A DNA stretch of 64,000 nucleotides, taken from positions 186,001-250,000 of the forward strand of contig JAQGEQ010000379.1 in the NCBI GenBank assembly GCA_034620365.1, written 5' to 3'. The notes under the pieces are model-generated. The model saw only the letters and a program-made list of their open reading frames with translations. It was not told the origin of the DNA and did no database searches. Position 1 is the stretch's first letter, and the number at the start of each line of letters is the position of its first letter. Position numbers and translations under genes: made by a program. Of the stretch, positions 22,031 through 34,338 are shown in pieces. Origin of the DNA: Pegea sp. RAD2-039. Lineage: Eukaryota > Chordata > Thaliacea > Salpida > Salpidae.

Positions 22031-23263
22031 GTACGATTATCAGATTTTAGTACAACAAGAATTAAGTAGTTTCGTAAAAGGATTATTAACATTGCCAGTT
22101 TATCACTTTTGTTTTTTTCTAGTCATATTAATTTCTTATTCGTAATTTAGGTTTTACTTATACTTCTATAGTGTTTCTTATCTTTCTGTATTAATATAAA
22201 TAGTAATACCTAAGACCTTCAAATTATTGTTTACTCATAATACTTGGTTTGTATCTGTTATAAGAGCTGATGAATTTGTCAATCGCAGCCATGAGCTGAA
22301 TAAATAAATATTGTTATTTCTAAATTCAAATCTAACAACTTTTCTTGTAATTTAAAAAATAATTTTGTTTGAAACAAGTTTATCTAGAAATCTATCTTTC
22401 ACAAGTTTTTGATTTATATTTTATTCTAAATTCTTAATATTAGAAGAATTTCCTTAAATGTTAATATTTTTATTGATGCAAAAAATAATTTATAAGCTTG
22501 CTAGGTGATGTGAAAGCTGTCTGTTCAGGTAATTTAATTTTCAACTACCAATTTGACCTAAAATTTCATCTAACATTGAATTTTTGCTTTCCGTTGTAAA
22601 ACAAACTTATTAAGCAAAGTAAAAAATCAAAGTTGTGTTTTCATTTTTACTTTAATCAATTTTTTTAAAAATAAAAACACTTTATGTTTTTAGCTTTTGC
22701 TGATAAGTTTTTATAAAGTTATCCAAGTTATCAGTATGCTGTAATAAATTTTCTTTCAGATTTTGTGTTCCAGAATTCTAATTTATCTCCTCGTAAATGA
22801 TTCAATATTTGCAAATTTATTAAAAAACCTTTTAATTATTTTATAAGAACGAAATTGAGGTGATAGAAAAAAAAATTCTAAATAAAACTATTCAAATTTT
22901 TCAGATAGAATTACGTAGAACACAATTATTGAATAAATTGTACATCTATGATTTTATTTAATATAATTAGTTTAGTTTTCTTGCTAAAGAATTAAAGTCT
23001 CAATATTCATTTGTATTGAAGTTAGTGAAAACTAGTTTTGAACAAGTTTCAAGTAGTTTATGAATAGACAGAAGTCGAATTATCTATATGTAAATGGTTT
23101 TCATTTGTATATAAGAGTGTTATTAATCTTTTTACATAGATTAAAATCTAATTTCTATTCAGAAAACTACAAGAGTATTTACAGTGAAAGTTTATATCTA
23201 ACTATAATGTTGTTTATGATTGAAAATTATATTGGGGTTAAATAAAGTTTACTCCAATTTATC

Positions 23264-23336
23264 GCCCGGCTAGCTCAGTCGGTAGAGCGTTGGACTCTTA
23301 ATCCAACGGTCGTGGGTTCGAGCCCCACGTTAGGCG
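23264..23336 (+). tRNA. tRNA-Lys (CTT), unit 2, acceptor mismatch
   Basis: Same as the unit 1 gene except that base 23332 is a instead of g. This replaces the fourth acceptor pair (C4-G69) with a C-A mismatch. Promoter boxes and the anticodon arm are intact. It may be transcribed but be a poor substrate for processing. Confidence 0.9.
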
Positions 23337-24479
23337 TATTTTTGTAATACATTTTTTGCATTGGATTGAGAAACGTTTAGGTAAGAAATCATATTTAGTA
23401 AGAGGTTATTTTTGTTAGAGATCATTTTTATTCGGTTTTCTTTTTGTTAACACATTTTCATGGAAAATCATCAATTTTTTGTATTAAATATTTATTATGA
23501 AATGCAAGTATTATGAAAAGGTAACTTGCATAAATAATTTCTTAATTAAATGGTTCAGATCAAATTTGTCTCTAAATTTGTAAAAAACCTTTAATTAAAC
23601 TTTTTAAAGGTAGTTTAGTAAATTCACAATTTGTAAAAGACGTTTATTTTAAAGTTTATTGAAAATTTTTTATTAAAGAAGTCTTATTGCTTTAGATATA
23701 AGGTTTGCATTACATTTGAAAAGCTTTTTTTTACTCCTTGATTATCTACTAAGGTAGAAAAATGTTTGAGAAATAAAATGGTAAATGTGAGTTTAATTTA
23801 TCAATGAATTGAATTAAATCAATCTACAAGCTAACCATCTAATTAACAAAAATATAAACACATATTCAAACGGAGAAACTGTTAAGTAAACCTATGTTAT
23901 ATTTGTAGAAACATTTATTGTAGAATATATTCTGACACAAATTTAAAGATATGGTGTTCATAGTTTAGCAGTAAAAACAGGAACTAGATACCAGTAAAAT
24001 ACTTTGTGAGAATTGTGAATAAAGTCAATTTTAATGATTTAACGAAGTTTGGCGAAAATAATTTACTTATCCAAAAAATTGTATCAATTCCCCTAATAGT
24101 AAACCGGAACTTTTTCAAACTACACGATAGAAATTATCAATTCAATTAAAGTATTATAAATTAAAAAAATATTTAACATACACTTAAAAAAATTAGTTTG
24201 AATAAACATTAATTAATTTTAATAAACTTATTAATAACAAAAAAATACTTACATAACAAGCAAGAGGTTCTAGATTCAAGTCCAAGTGGACAGATATTGG
24301 CGACAACTAAAAGCCCGGATAGAAGGGCCCTGTGATTGTGGCTAATGACACTTCTAGGAAAAGCAAATACCAAATTTAAAGCTGGAGAGCGAATTGTGTT
24401 TTATTAGAAAAACTTGCTCTGATTAACCTACCAGGTAATATGGACTTATTAATATGTAATGTGTCTCGTTTGAGTTGTT
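23337..24479. other. unit 2 spacer
   Basis: A/T-rich spacer matching 17517-18640 of unit 1, including the B-box-like patch near 24255-24380. No gene. Confidence 0.5.
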
Positions 24480-27470
24480 ATAGCTTGAGGGAAGGAAAAG
24501 AAAGCATCGAATTTAAGGTCAACTAAATTGTGGATAATTTAAAAATAATAATTACGTTTTTGTTTTATCAGTCAAACTACCAAATTATTTATATTTAAGA
24601 AACTAATACGATGCTTATAGCTATCGTTTTTATATTAAGTTTCCTGCTTACCAATCTCATAAATGTGACCTGAACAAATTCAATGTTATTGATATCACTA
24701 ACTTGATATGGCATCTATACACTGATATTGTATTTAAGAATTGGACGTACGTACAATTTGAAAAGATTGATAATGGATCCTTAGAATTAAAGGTCTTTAT
24801 AATCTGGTAGACAAGGTTGATTGATTTTGCAAAGATTTTGGAAAACATATTTATGCCATTTAAAATCAGATGATTAAGTAAAGTCAAGGTTTAGGACCGA
24901 AGATATTCGTTGAATAATAACTCCGTTGGAGGAATATTAGTTTAAGGAATTTGCAGCTGGATTATGGAGGAACATTTTAAATTCAGACATTGTGAGCTGG
25001 ATTCTGAGCTGCCAGTTCATAGACCAATTTTCTGAAGTGTGTAGTACAGTTTGAAATTTTGAAGAATTACAAGATAATAGCTTGATGTCATCTGCATACA
25101 CTAACACACTTACAGCATCTAATCTTTTTACTTATAGTTTGAAATTCAGCTTGCAAAAATATTTTGAATAGTTTCTTAACAGTTGAGCAAAAATAGTGAT
25201 TTTCTAAACCATTTTACTACAACGTGACAAATTAAAAATGTAATGATTCTTCTAGGCATTTGCTTTTAAATTTGGGTATTTTTTTTAGATAGACAACTCA
25301 TGTAGCTCATATAACTCATATAACTCAGGACACACAACAATCTTCAGTGCCTTCAATAAGGCTTTAACAGTAACCTCATCATTAGTTTTAGAGGGTGGTA
25401 GATAGGTTCATATAAAACGAGAAAATTTGAAATTTGAGTAATGAAAATCGAAAGCGATAATCTCAAACTCTGGACAATTAATGGGATCGATCTGAATTCT
25501 AGAGATCTTGGGTGCAAGCGATATTTTGTAAATTACGCAAACACCGCGGCCTCTAACATACAGTCTATCACAACGCAAAACACAAAAAAGATTATCGTCA
25601 ACCAGAAAAGAATCCGGATAAAACGGTTTTTCAAGTTTCAGTAATAAAAACAAATGTGAAATCTTGAGAATGCAAAAGAGCTTTCAATTAAAAATTTTTG
25701 TTAATAATCGACCGTGCGTTGAAGAACATACCTAATGTGATAGAAGAATTGTCTTTTTGACGCTTGTGAGATTTGATGATGGGCTTCTGTAAATCTGATA
25801 TCTTGGATACTAACAATTGTGTCCGGAGAGACTTTGAAAAAAGAAGATGTGGGTCCAGTGACTATTTTCCACTTCCGTTTAATGAAAAAAAAAACCCTGA
25901 CAATTCTCAAGGCCTATGGTGGACCTCGAACTTTGTATTTGAAATCAGTTGGTTGTTCCTTCTGATTTCGGTTATGCTGGTCTTTTAGAAGATGCTTATT
26001 TTCTAAGCGATCATTTTCACACATATCATGTGCTACTCTTATGTGCTCACATTTTTTGTCAGGCTTTAGCTTATACAGCTTGACAAGAAACTTGCGTTTG
26101 TTCCAGTTTTCCTGAAAGGACACTTTCAATGGTCTGTGATGATCTGAGCTTTTTGCTCCAAGTCTAGTCATTGATACCTTTGGAACGTCCACAAAATCAA
26201 GTTGTTGAGAGCACATTTGATTAAAAAATTTACTGTCATCATCTTTATCAGTCTCAGAGACATCAAAGTTGATGACATTGTTTTCTCTTTCCTCACGGTC
26301 TACAGTGAGTTTTTTGTGCATGTCTGTGACCTTCTTGGCAAGAAGCTGCACCATGATAGCATGTTTGTCAGAACCGGGATCACCGACCACCGAGGCCCAT
26401 GTGACTTGCTTTTTTTAGAGTAATTCAGATCGTCCATTGATTTGGGCAAACTAGATACCTTCTCGTCAATCTTGGCAACATCTTTGGCAATTTCCGATTT
26501 AAGTTTTTCTAATTCAGCAGATACCGATTTGCTAAGGTCTGATAATAAGATTTGTTTAGCATTGGATGAGGGAGCTGTTGTGTCCATGGTTCTTCATTTA
26601 ATGCAAAACCATTCAAATCCCATTTGCTTTGTCTGGTCGTTATCAAATATATCGTACATTTTTTTGCTCACATCACTACAGGTGAGATGAAAGCAGGAGA
26701 GACATTTGAAACATTCTTTCACCGGATCTTCATCAGAGCAAATTTTATTGCAGGATTGGAAATTGCAATCTTGCTTTGATGAAGTCGGTTTTTCGGGATT
26801 TTTCTTTACAGTAGACCATAAGGTCTTGCCACTTTTATGTGAATCCATCATAGTTTGTATAAAAGATTTTTACTGTCACCAATCACAGTATATATATACT
26901 ATACAAATCACTTCCTATGAATAACTATATCGCAACTTATGAGCAGTTATTCAATTAGAATATAACCTATAACCTGAAACTTATTCAAATAGAATAATAA
27001 TTAATAATTCAATTGAATTTGTTCCATCCAATCTTATCACTGAAGAGAGAGTCGATAATAATGAAACGGAGCGTTTACGTAAAGAAATTGTCTATGTAAT
27101 GTTTTAAAATGATATTGATTCAGATTTAGAATCGATTATTTTAGAGAATACTTCTAATATAAACAGTTTAAATGATATCGTACCTTTCAACGAATCTTAG
27201 CATATTTTTGAAGAGTCATTTGATTGAATCGTTATGAATGGATCTTTCTTTTACTATCAGCGAATCAATCAATTAAATTTGTTCATTATTCTCCTGTAAA
27301 ATCTTCAAATTTCGATACGAGTCCATTTGATTTGCTCTTAAACTGTAAGCTTTTTTATCCAATTGAAATAATATCTTTTATTATCAAACATAGTAATAAA
27401 AAAATGAAAATAAATTTCTAAATAATTTGTTTTGACTGTCGACTCAAGTATTTGATAAACGTTTTTAAGA
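24480..27470 (-). mobile_element. decayed CR1/Jockey-type LINE, unit 2
   Basis: Same element as in unit 1. The PHD frame is 26594-26851, followed by a stop just after WFCIK. The ORF1 middle and tail are 26300-26587 and 25914-26390, and the endonuclease part is 25408-25653. The RT palm has VYADD at 25087-25098 and, after it, a readable run with NWSMNWQL. The RT C-terminus is best preserved here, as an open stretch 24657-24887 (INLVYQIIKTFNS, TYVQFLN). Endonuclease and RT are separated by the same internal deletion as in unit 1, so the element was already damaged before the tandem duplication. Confidence 0.8.
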
Positions 27471-27489
27471 AAATATCATTTTTTAAATG

Positions 27490-27860
27490 GTTTTTACCAT
27501 AGCCGAGAGCAGCCATGTCTAGGGCCAAGGTAAAAATTGTAGATATCCAGCTGTTGACCATCTAGCAAAATTCCACTTTGTAGGCTAGCAAGGTGGAACA
27601 GACGAACTGATGCAGCTATATCAATCTAGCGTCTAAGGAGCTGTCAGAATGACACTGAGCACAGCAACAAATTGCCTACGTGGCTCTAATTCCAGTTTCA
27701 AATTCAGAGTTTTTCATTTCCTAGAATTTCCATAACTATACTTACTGTAAACTGTTATCAGCACAAATGTTTCTTTGTCGTAAATGCGTATCAAACTGGG
27801 CTCGATTCCAGGACCTCGTGCCTAGTAGGCGACTAATCTAACCGCTAACCCAAAGATGTA
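27490..27860 (-). repeat. tRNA-derived SINE, unit 2
   Basis: Copy of the SINE of unit 1 with the same tRNA-like head (B box near 27800-27815 on plus) and body. Confidence 0.65.
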
Positions 27861-29091
27861 CGATTATTAGATTTTAGTACAACAAGAATTAAGTAGTTTC
27901 GTAAAAGGATTGTGTAACATTGCCAATTTATCACTTTTGTTTTTTTCTAGTCATATTAATTTCTTATTCTTAATTTAGGTTTTACTTATACTTCTATAGT
28001 GTTTCTTATCTTTCTATATTAATATAAATAGTAATACCTAAGGCCTTCAAATTATTGTTTACTCATAATGCTTGGTTTGTATCTGTTATAAGAGGTGATG
28101 AATTTTTCAATCGCAGCCATGAGCTGAATAAATAAATATTGTTATTTCTAAATTCAAATCTAACAACTTTTCTTGTAATTTAAAAACTAATTTTGTTTGA
28201 AACAAGTTTTTTAGAAATCTATCTTTCACAAGTTTTTGATTTATATTTTATTCTAAATTCTTAATATTAGAAGAGTTTCTTAAAATGTTGATATTTTTAT
28301 TGATGCAAAAAATAATTTATAAGCTTGCTAGGTGATGTGAAAGCTGTCTGTTTAGGTGATTTAATTTTCAACTGCCTATTTGATCTAAATTTTCATCTAA
28401 CACTGAAATTTTGCTTTCTGTTGTAAAACAAACTGATTCAGCGAAGTAAAAAATCAAAGTTGTGTTTTCATTTTTACTTTAATCAATTTTTTTAAAAATA
28501 AAAACACTTTATGTTTTTAGCTTTTGCTGATAAGGTTTTATTAAGTTATCCAAGTTATCAGTATGCTGTAATAAATTTTCTTTCAGAGTTTGTGTTCCAG
28601 AATTCTAATTTATCTCCTCGTAAATAATTCAATATTTGCACATTTATTAAAAAAACTTTTAACTATTTTGTAAGAACGAAATTAAGGTGATAGAAAAAAA
28701 AAACTTTCTAAATAAAACTAATCAAATTATTCGGATAGAACTACGTAGAACACAATTATTGAATAAATTATATATCTATGATTTTATTTAATATAATTAG
28801 TTTAGCTTTCTTCCTAAAGAATTAAAGTCTCAATATTCATTTGTATTGAAGTTAGTGAAAATTAGTTTTGAACAAGTTTCAAGTAGTTTATGAATGGACA
28901 AAAGTCGAATTATCTATATGTAAATGGTTTTCATTTGTATATAAGAGTGTTATTAATCTTTTTACACAGATTAAAATCTAATTTCTATTCAGAAAACTAC
29001 AAGAGTATTTACAGTGAAAGTTAAAATCTCACTATACAGTTGTTTATGATTGAAAGTTATATAGAGTTTAAAAAAACTAGTCCGATATAAC

Positions 29092-29164
29092 GCCCGGCTA
29101 GCTCAGTCGGTAGAGCGTTGGACTCTTAATCCAACGGTCGTGGGTTCGAGCCCCACGTTGGGCG
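29092..29164 (+). tRNA. tRNA-Lys (CTT), unit 3
   Basis: Identical to the unit 1 tRNA-Lys over all 73 bases. The upstream 61-codon frame open in units 1 and 2 is broken here by an early TAA, arguing that only the tRNA is under constraint. Confidence 0.96.
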
Positions 29165-30299
29165 TATTTTTGTCCGATTTTTGTAATACATTTTTGCATT
29201 GGATTGAAAAACGTTTAGGTAAGAAATCATATTTAGTAAGAGGTTATTTTTGTTAGAGATCATTTTTATTCGGTTTTCTTTTTGTTAACACATTTTCATG
29301 GAAAATCATTTTTTGGATGAAATATTTATTATGAAAGGCAAGTATTATGAAAAGGTAACTTGCATAAATAATTTGTTAATTAAACAGTTCAGATCAAATT
29401 TGGCTCTAAATTTGTAAAAAAACCTTTTTAAAGGTAGTTAAGTAAAATCACAATTTGTAAAAGACGTTTATTTTAAAGTTTATTGAAAATTTTTTTTAAA
29501 GATGTTTTATTGCTTTAGATATAAGGTTTGCATTACATTTGAAAAGCTTTTTTTTACTCCTTGATTATCTACTAAGGTAGAAAAATGTTTGAGAAATAAA
29601 ATGATAAATGTGAGTTTAATCTATCAATGAATTGAATTAAATCAATCTACAAGCTAACCATCTAATTACCAAAAATCTAAACACATATTCAGACGGAGAA
29701 ACTGTTAAGTAAACCTTTGTTATATTTGTAGAAACATTTATTGTAGAATATATTCTGACACAAATTTAAAGATACTAAATCTGGTGAACATAGTTTAGCA
29801 GTAAAAACAGGAATTAGATACAAGTAAAATACTTTGTGAGAATTGTGAATAAAGTCAATTTTAATGATTTAACGAAGTTTGGTGAAAATAGTTTACTTAT
29901 CCAAAAAATTGTATCAATTCCCCTAATAGTAAAACGGAACTTTTTCAAATTACACGATAGAAATTATCAATTCAATTAAAGTATTATAAATTAAAAAAAT
30001 ATTTAACATACACTTAGAAAAATTAGTTTGAATAAAAATTAATTGATTTTAATAAACTTATTAATAACAAAAAAATACTTACATAACAAGCAAGAGGTTC
30101 TAGATTCAAGTCCAAGTGGACAGATATTGGCGACAACTAAAAACCCGGATAGAAGTGCCCTGTGATTGTGGCTAATGACACCTCTAGGAAAAGCAAATAC
30201 CAAATTTAAAGCTGGAGAGCGAATTGTGTTTTATTAGAAAAATTTGCTCTGATTAACCTACCAGGTGATATGGACTTATTAATATGTAATGTGTCTCGT
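29165..30299. other. unit 3 spacer
   Basis: A/T-rich, matches the spacers of units 1 and 2. No gene. Confidence 0.5.
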
Positions 30300-32745
30300 T
30301 TGAGTTGTTATAGTTTGAGGGAAGGAAAAGAAAGCATCGAACTTAAGGTCAACTAAATTGTGAATAATTTAAAAAATAATAATTAAGTCGTGTTTTATCA
30401 GTCAAACTATCAAATTATTTATATTAAGAAACTAAGATGATGCTTATAACTATCGTTTTTATATTAAGTTTCCTGCTTACCAATCTCATAAATGTGACCT
30501 GAAAAAATTCAATATTGTTGATATTACTAACTTGATATGGCATCTATACACTGATAATGTATTCAAGAATTGGACGTACGTACAATTTGAAAAGATTGAT
30601 AATTGGTCCTTAGAATTAAAGGTCTTTATAATCTGGTAGACAAGGTTAATTGATTTTGCAAAGATTTTGGAAAACATATTTGTGCCATTTAAAATCAGAT
30701 GATTAAGTAAAGCCAAGGTATAGGACCGAAGATATTCGTTGAATAATAATTCCATGAGATGAATATTAGTTTAAGTAATTTGCAGCTGGATTACGGAGGA
30801 ATATTTTAAGTATCAGACCTTGTGGGCCGGATTCTGAGCTGCCAGTTAATAGACCAATTTTCTGAAGTGTGTAGTACAGTTTGAAGTTTTGAAGAATTAC
30901 AAGATAATAGCTTGATCTCATTTGCATACACTAACACACTTACAGCATATCTTATTACTTATAGTTTGAAATTCAGCTTGCAAAAGCTATTTAAAAAGTT
31001 TCTTAACAGTTGAGTAAAAACATTGATTTTCTAAACCATTTTAGTACAACGTGAGAAATTAAAAATGTAATGATTCTTCTAGGCATTTGCTTTTAAATTT
31101 GGCTATTTTTTTTACATAGACAACTCATGTAGCTCATATAACTCATATAACTCTGGACACATAATACTCTTCAGTGCCTTCAATAAGGCCTTAGCAGTAA
31201 CCTCATCATTAGTTTTAGAGGGTGGTAGATAGGTACACATAAAATGAGAAAATTTGGACTTTGAGTAATGAAAATCAAAAGCGATAATCTTAAACTCTGG
31301 ACAATTAATGGGATCGATCTGAATTCTAGAGATCTTGGGTGCAAGCGACATTTGTAAATTACGCAAACACCGCCACCTCTAACATACAGTCTATCACAAC
31401 GCAAAACACAAAAAAGATTATCGTCAACCAGAAAAGAATCAGGATAAAACGGTTTTTCAAGTTTCAGTAATAAAAATAAATGTGAAATCTTGAGAAAGTA
31501 AAAGAGTTTTCAATTAAAAAATTTTGTTAATAATCGACCGTGCGTTGAAAAACATACCTAATGTGATAGAAGAATTGTCTTTTTGATGCTTGTGAGATTT
31601 GATGATGGGCTTCTGTAAATTTGATATCTTGGATATTGACAATTGTGTCCGGAGAGACTTTGAAAAACAAGATGTGGGTCCAGTGATATTTTGGAACTTC
31701 CGTTTTTTGAAAAAAGCCTTGACAATTCTCAAGGCTCATGGTGGACTTCGAGCTTTGTATTTGAAATCAGTTGGTTGTTCCTTCTGATTTCGGTTATACG
31801 CCTCTTTTACAAGACGCTTATTTTCTAAGCGATCATCTTCACACATATCATGTGCTACTCTTATGCGTTCGAATTTTTTGTCAAGCATTAGCTTATACAG
31901 ATCGGCAAAAAACTTGCGTTTGTTCCAGTTTTTCTGAAAGGATACTTTCAACGATCTTTGCTGATCTGAGCTTTTTGCTCCAAGTCTAGTCTAGTATCCA
32001 AGTCTAGTATACCTTTTCGTCAATCTTGGCAACATCTTTGGCATTTTCTGATTTAGGTTTTTCTAATTCAGTAGATACCGATTTGCTAAGGTCTGATAAT
32101 AGGTTTTGATTAGCATTGGATGAGGGAGCTGTTCTGTCCATGGTTCTACATTTAATGCAAAACCATTTAAATCGCATTTGCTTCGTCTGGTTGTTATCAA
32201 ATATATCGTACATTTTTTTGCTCACATCACTACAGGTGAGATGAAAGCAGGAGAGACATTTGAAACATTCTTTCACCGGATCTTCATCAGAGTAAATTTT
32301 TATGCAGGATTGGCAATTGCAATCTTGCTTTGATGAAGTCGGTTTTTCGGGATTTTTCTTTACAGTAGACCGTAAGGTCTTGCCACTTTTATGTGAATCC
32401 ACCATAGTTTGCATAAAAGATTTTTACTGTCACCAATCACAGTATATATATACTATACAAATCACTTCCTATGAATAACTATATCACAACTTATAAGCAC
32501 TTATTCAATTAGAATATAACCTATAACCTGAAACTTATCCAAATAGAATAATAATTAATAATTCAAATGAATTTGTTCCATCCAATCTTATCACTGAAGA
32601 GAGAGTCGATAATAATGAAACGGAGAGTTTACGTAAAGAAATTTTCTATGTAATGTTTTAAAATGATATTGATTCAGATTTAGAATCGATTATTTTAGAG
32701 AATACTTCTAATATAAAAAGTTTAAATGATATCGTACCTTTCAAC
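30300..32745 (-). mobile_element. decayed LINE, unit 3, RT motif lost
   Basis: Same LINE. Its ORF1 start is the best preserved in the window: one open frame 32004-32414 carries the PHD finger through WFCIKC into the coiled coil. A further ~350 bases of ORF1 are then deleted (junction near 31985-32010) before the tail at 31736-31951. Endonuclease remains are at 31112-31404. The RT catalytic motif has changed from YADD to YANE (30917-30928). The RT C-terminal stretch is 30486-30755. Confidence 0.78.
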
Positions 32746-32810
32746 AAACCTTTATCAGTCTCAGAGACATTAATACTTATGATTTTATTGGCCACATACT
32801 TAATTGTATT

Positions 32811-34315
32811 AAATATAAACTTTTAATTTTATAATACAGTAAATGATTAAACATATTCATAATTTATAACAAAAAAAGAACGACTAAAAGTGCCTAAAAA
32901 CAGAAAAAAAACAGTATATAAGTTGTCTTTTACATGCAACCATTACCCAAATACGAACATTTCTGTTAGTCTGTAGCACAGCTACTTAACCTATATTCAT
33001 TATAAGTCAACATTTCTGTAAAGTAAAGGTACTGTAAAGGTTGTTTGTAAAGGTTTTATATGATTTTTTTAATTTTGCTATATGTTAAATTAAATATTAA
33101 TGTTTTTTTTTAAAGTAAAAATATTTTTAATGTTAGATAACTAACTGCTTGTTCTTGTAATGTTTATATATTTTATTCTTTTATCAGTGTTGTTAATCTC
33201 ATATTGTTAAGAAATTAAATAAATTTATTTTAATTTTTTTATAAATCTTTTTCTATTGAAATTAGTTACTAGAAAAATATTTTTTATATAATAATAATTT
33301 TCAAAATGATTCTTAATTAAAAGATTTAATATTTTTATAAATCAATAAAACATTATTTTATACATGAAGTTTTCAAAGAATAAATTTATACATTTGTATA
33401 AAACAATTTTGAAAAAATACTTCTAAATATATTTAATTTTAGTAAATTGTCATCATATATTTTTATAATCATTTTTTAATTGATTTTTATTTATTTCAGT
33501 TATCATTTATATTTATTGTTACCCCCAGATTTAAAAGTTTTTTAATTTTTTATTAAATAAAAATAGAACAAGTTTATTATAGTTAATTGATAAATAAAAA
33601 ATAAGATAATTTTTATCATATTATTTTTATTATAAAATTTAAAAAATTTTAAATTCTGATACTCATGATTTTATATGGTTTTATGTAGGCGTTGGTAAAA
33701 ATTTGTCATAAAATAAAAACTGTTATTACATTTCAAAACTTTCATAATTTTAGCTTTCCTAATTCTAAATTAATGGCTTGGCAAATAAAAAACTATCCAT
33801 CAATCATTTAATATGGTATAACAAATCTGATAAAATAGTTTTCTTATGACTATGACAACATATATGATTATAAACAACAAAATCATGATTCAGATTCCTA
33901 ATGAAAAAATTATTTGATCTTTTAACTGATTGTCAACTAGCTTTTCTGTGGTCCAGTCAGTTGCCTCCCATCAGACAGTAGGTTCCAGGTTCAAAAAACA
34001 GAAATTCATGAGAAGGAAAATTTATAAGCAACAAGTGAATCTTCGTTATATCTGCCCATACTTACAGAATGGTTTTTCTCCGCCAAAGCAGGCTAAAAAA
34101 ATACTTTGTTGATAAATAATTGTTAAACTTTATTGTTATTTTTTTAAGTAATTTTTAAATATGTTTAATAAACACTATTATTTATCTTACTTATCAAATA
34201 TATGAAGTCAAATATGAGTGCATTTAATAGTTGAGTATAATCTTATAAACAATTTTTATTTCTACCAATATTTTTTATGGTAAAATTTCAAATAAATATT
34301 TTTTTGATTTTCTGT
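32811..34315. other. shared arm sequence 5' of C2H2 copy 2
   Basis: A/T-rich, matches 11961-13544 in reverse. The open 60-codon frame 33930-34112 starts with TTG and is also open in the other arm, but it has no recognisable domain. Confidence 0.45.
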
Positions 34316-34317
34316 AG
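34316..34317 (+). promoter_or_regulatory. splice acceptor in 5' leader of C2H2 copy 2
   Basis: A T-rich tract ending in TTTTCTGTAG, with the exon starting 21 nt before the ATG at 34339. The same arrangement exists in the other copy. Confidence 0.55.
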
Positions 34318-34338
34318 TGAGAGATTATCTTTAATATA

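Larger units (their letters stand above)
16557..22376 (+). repeat. tandem unit 1 (~5.82 kb)
   Basis: First of the direct repeats. The sequence starting at 16557 recurs at 22377 and 28203 with only scattered substitutions and small indels. Contents in order: ~890 bases of flank, tRNA-Lys, ~1.1 kb A/T-rich spacer, a decayed LINE on the minus strand, a tRNA-like SINE on the minus strand, and ~350 bases ending in a GCTGAATAAATAAATA-type tail. Confidence 0.92.
22377..28202 (+). repeat. tandem unit 2 (~5.83 kb)
   Basis: Direct copy of unit 1, with the same order of tRNA-Lys, spacer, LINE and SINE. The spacing between the tRNA-Lys genes of units 1 and 2 is 5820 bases, and between units 2 and 3 is 5828, showing few indels since duplication. 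Confidence 0.92.
28203..32745 (+). repeat. tandem unit 3, truncated
   Basis: Third direct copy. It matches units 1 and 2 from its start through the tRNA-Lys, spacer and most of the LINE. It then stops at ~32745, in the 5' region of the LINE, where it joins the right arm of the inverted duplication. The SINE and final ~700 bases of the unit are missing. Confidence 0.9.

Noticed and set aside
22260-22320. possible hammerhead ribozyme (CTGATGA near the unit end)
   Set aside because: The CTGATGA is present, but I find no GAAA with a proper stem II after it and no matching stem III.
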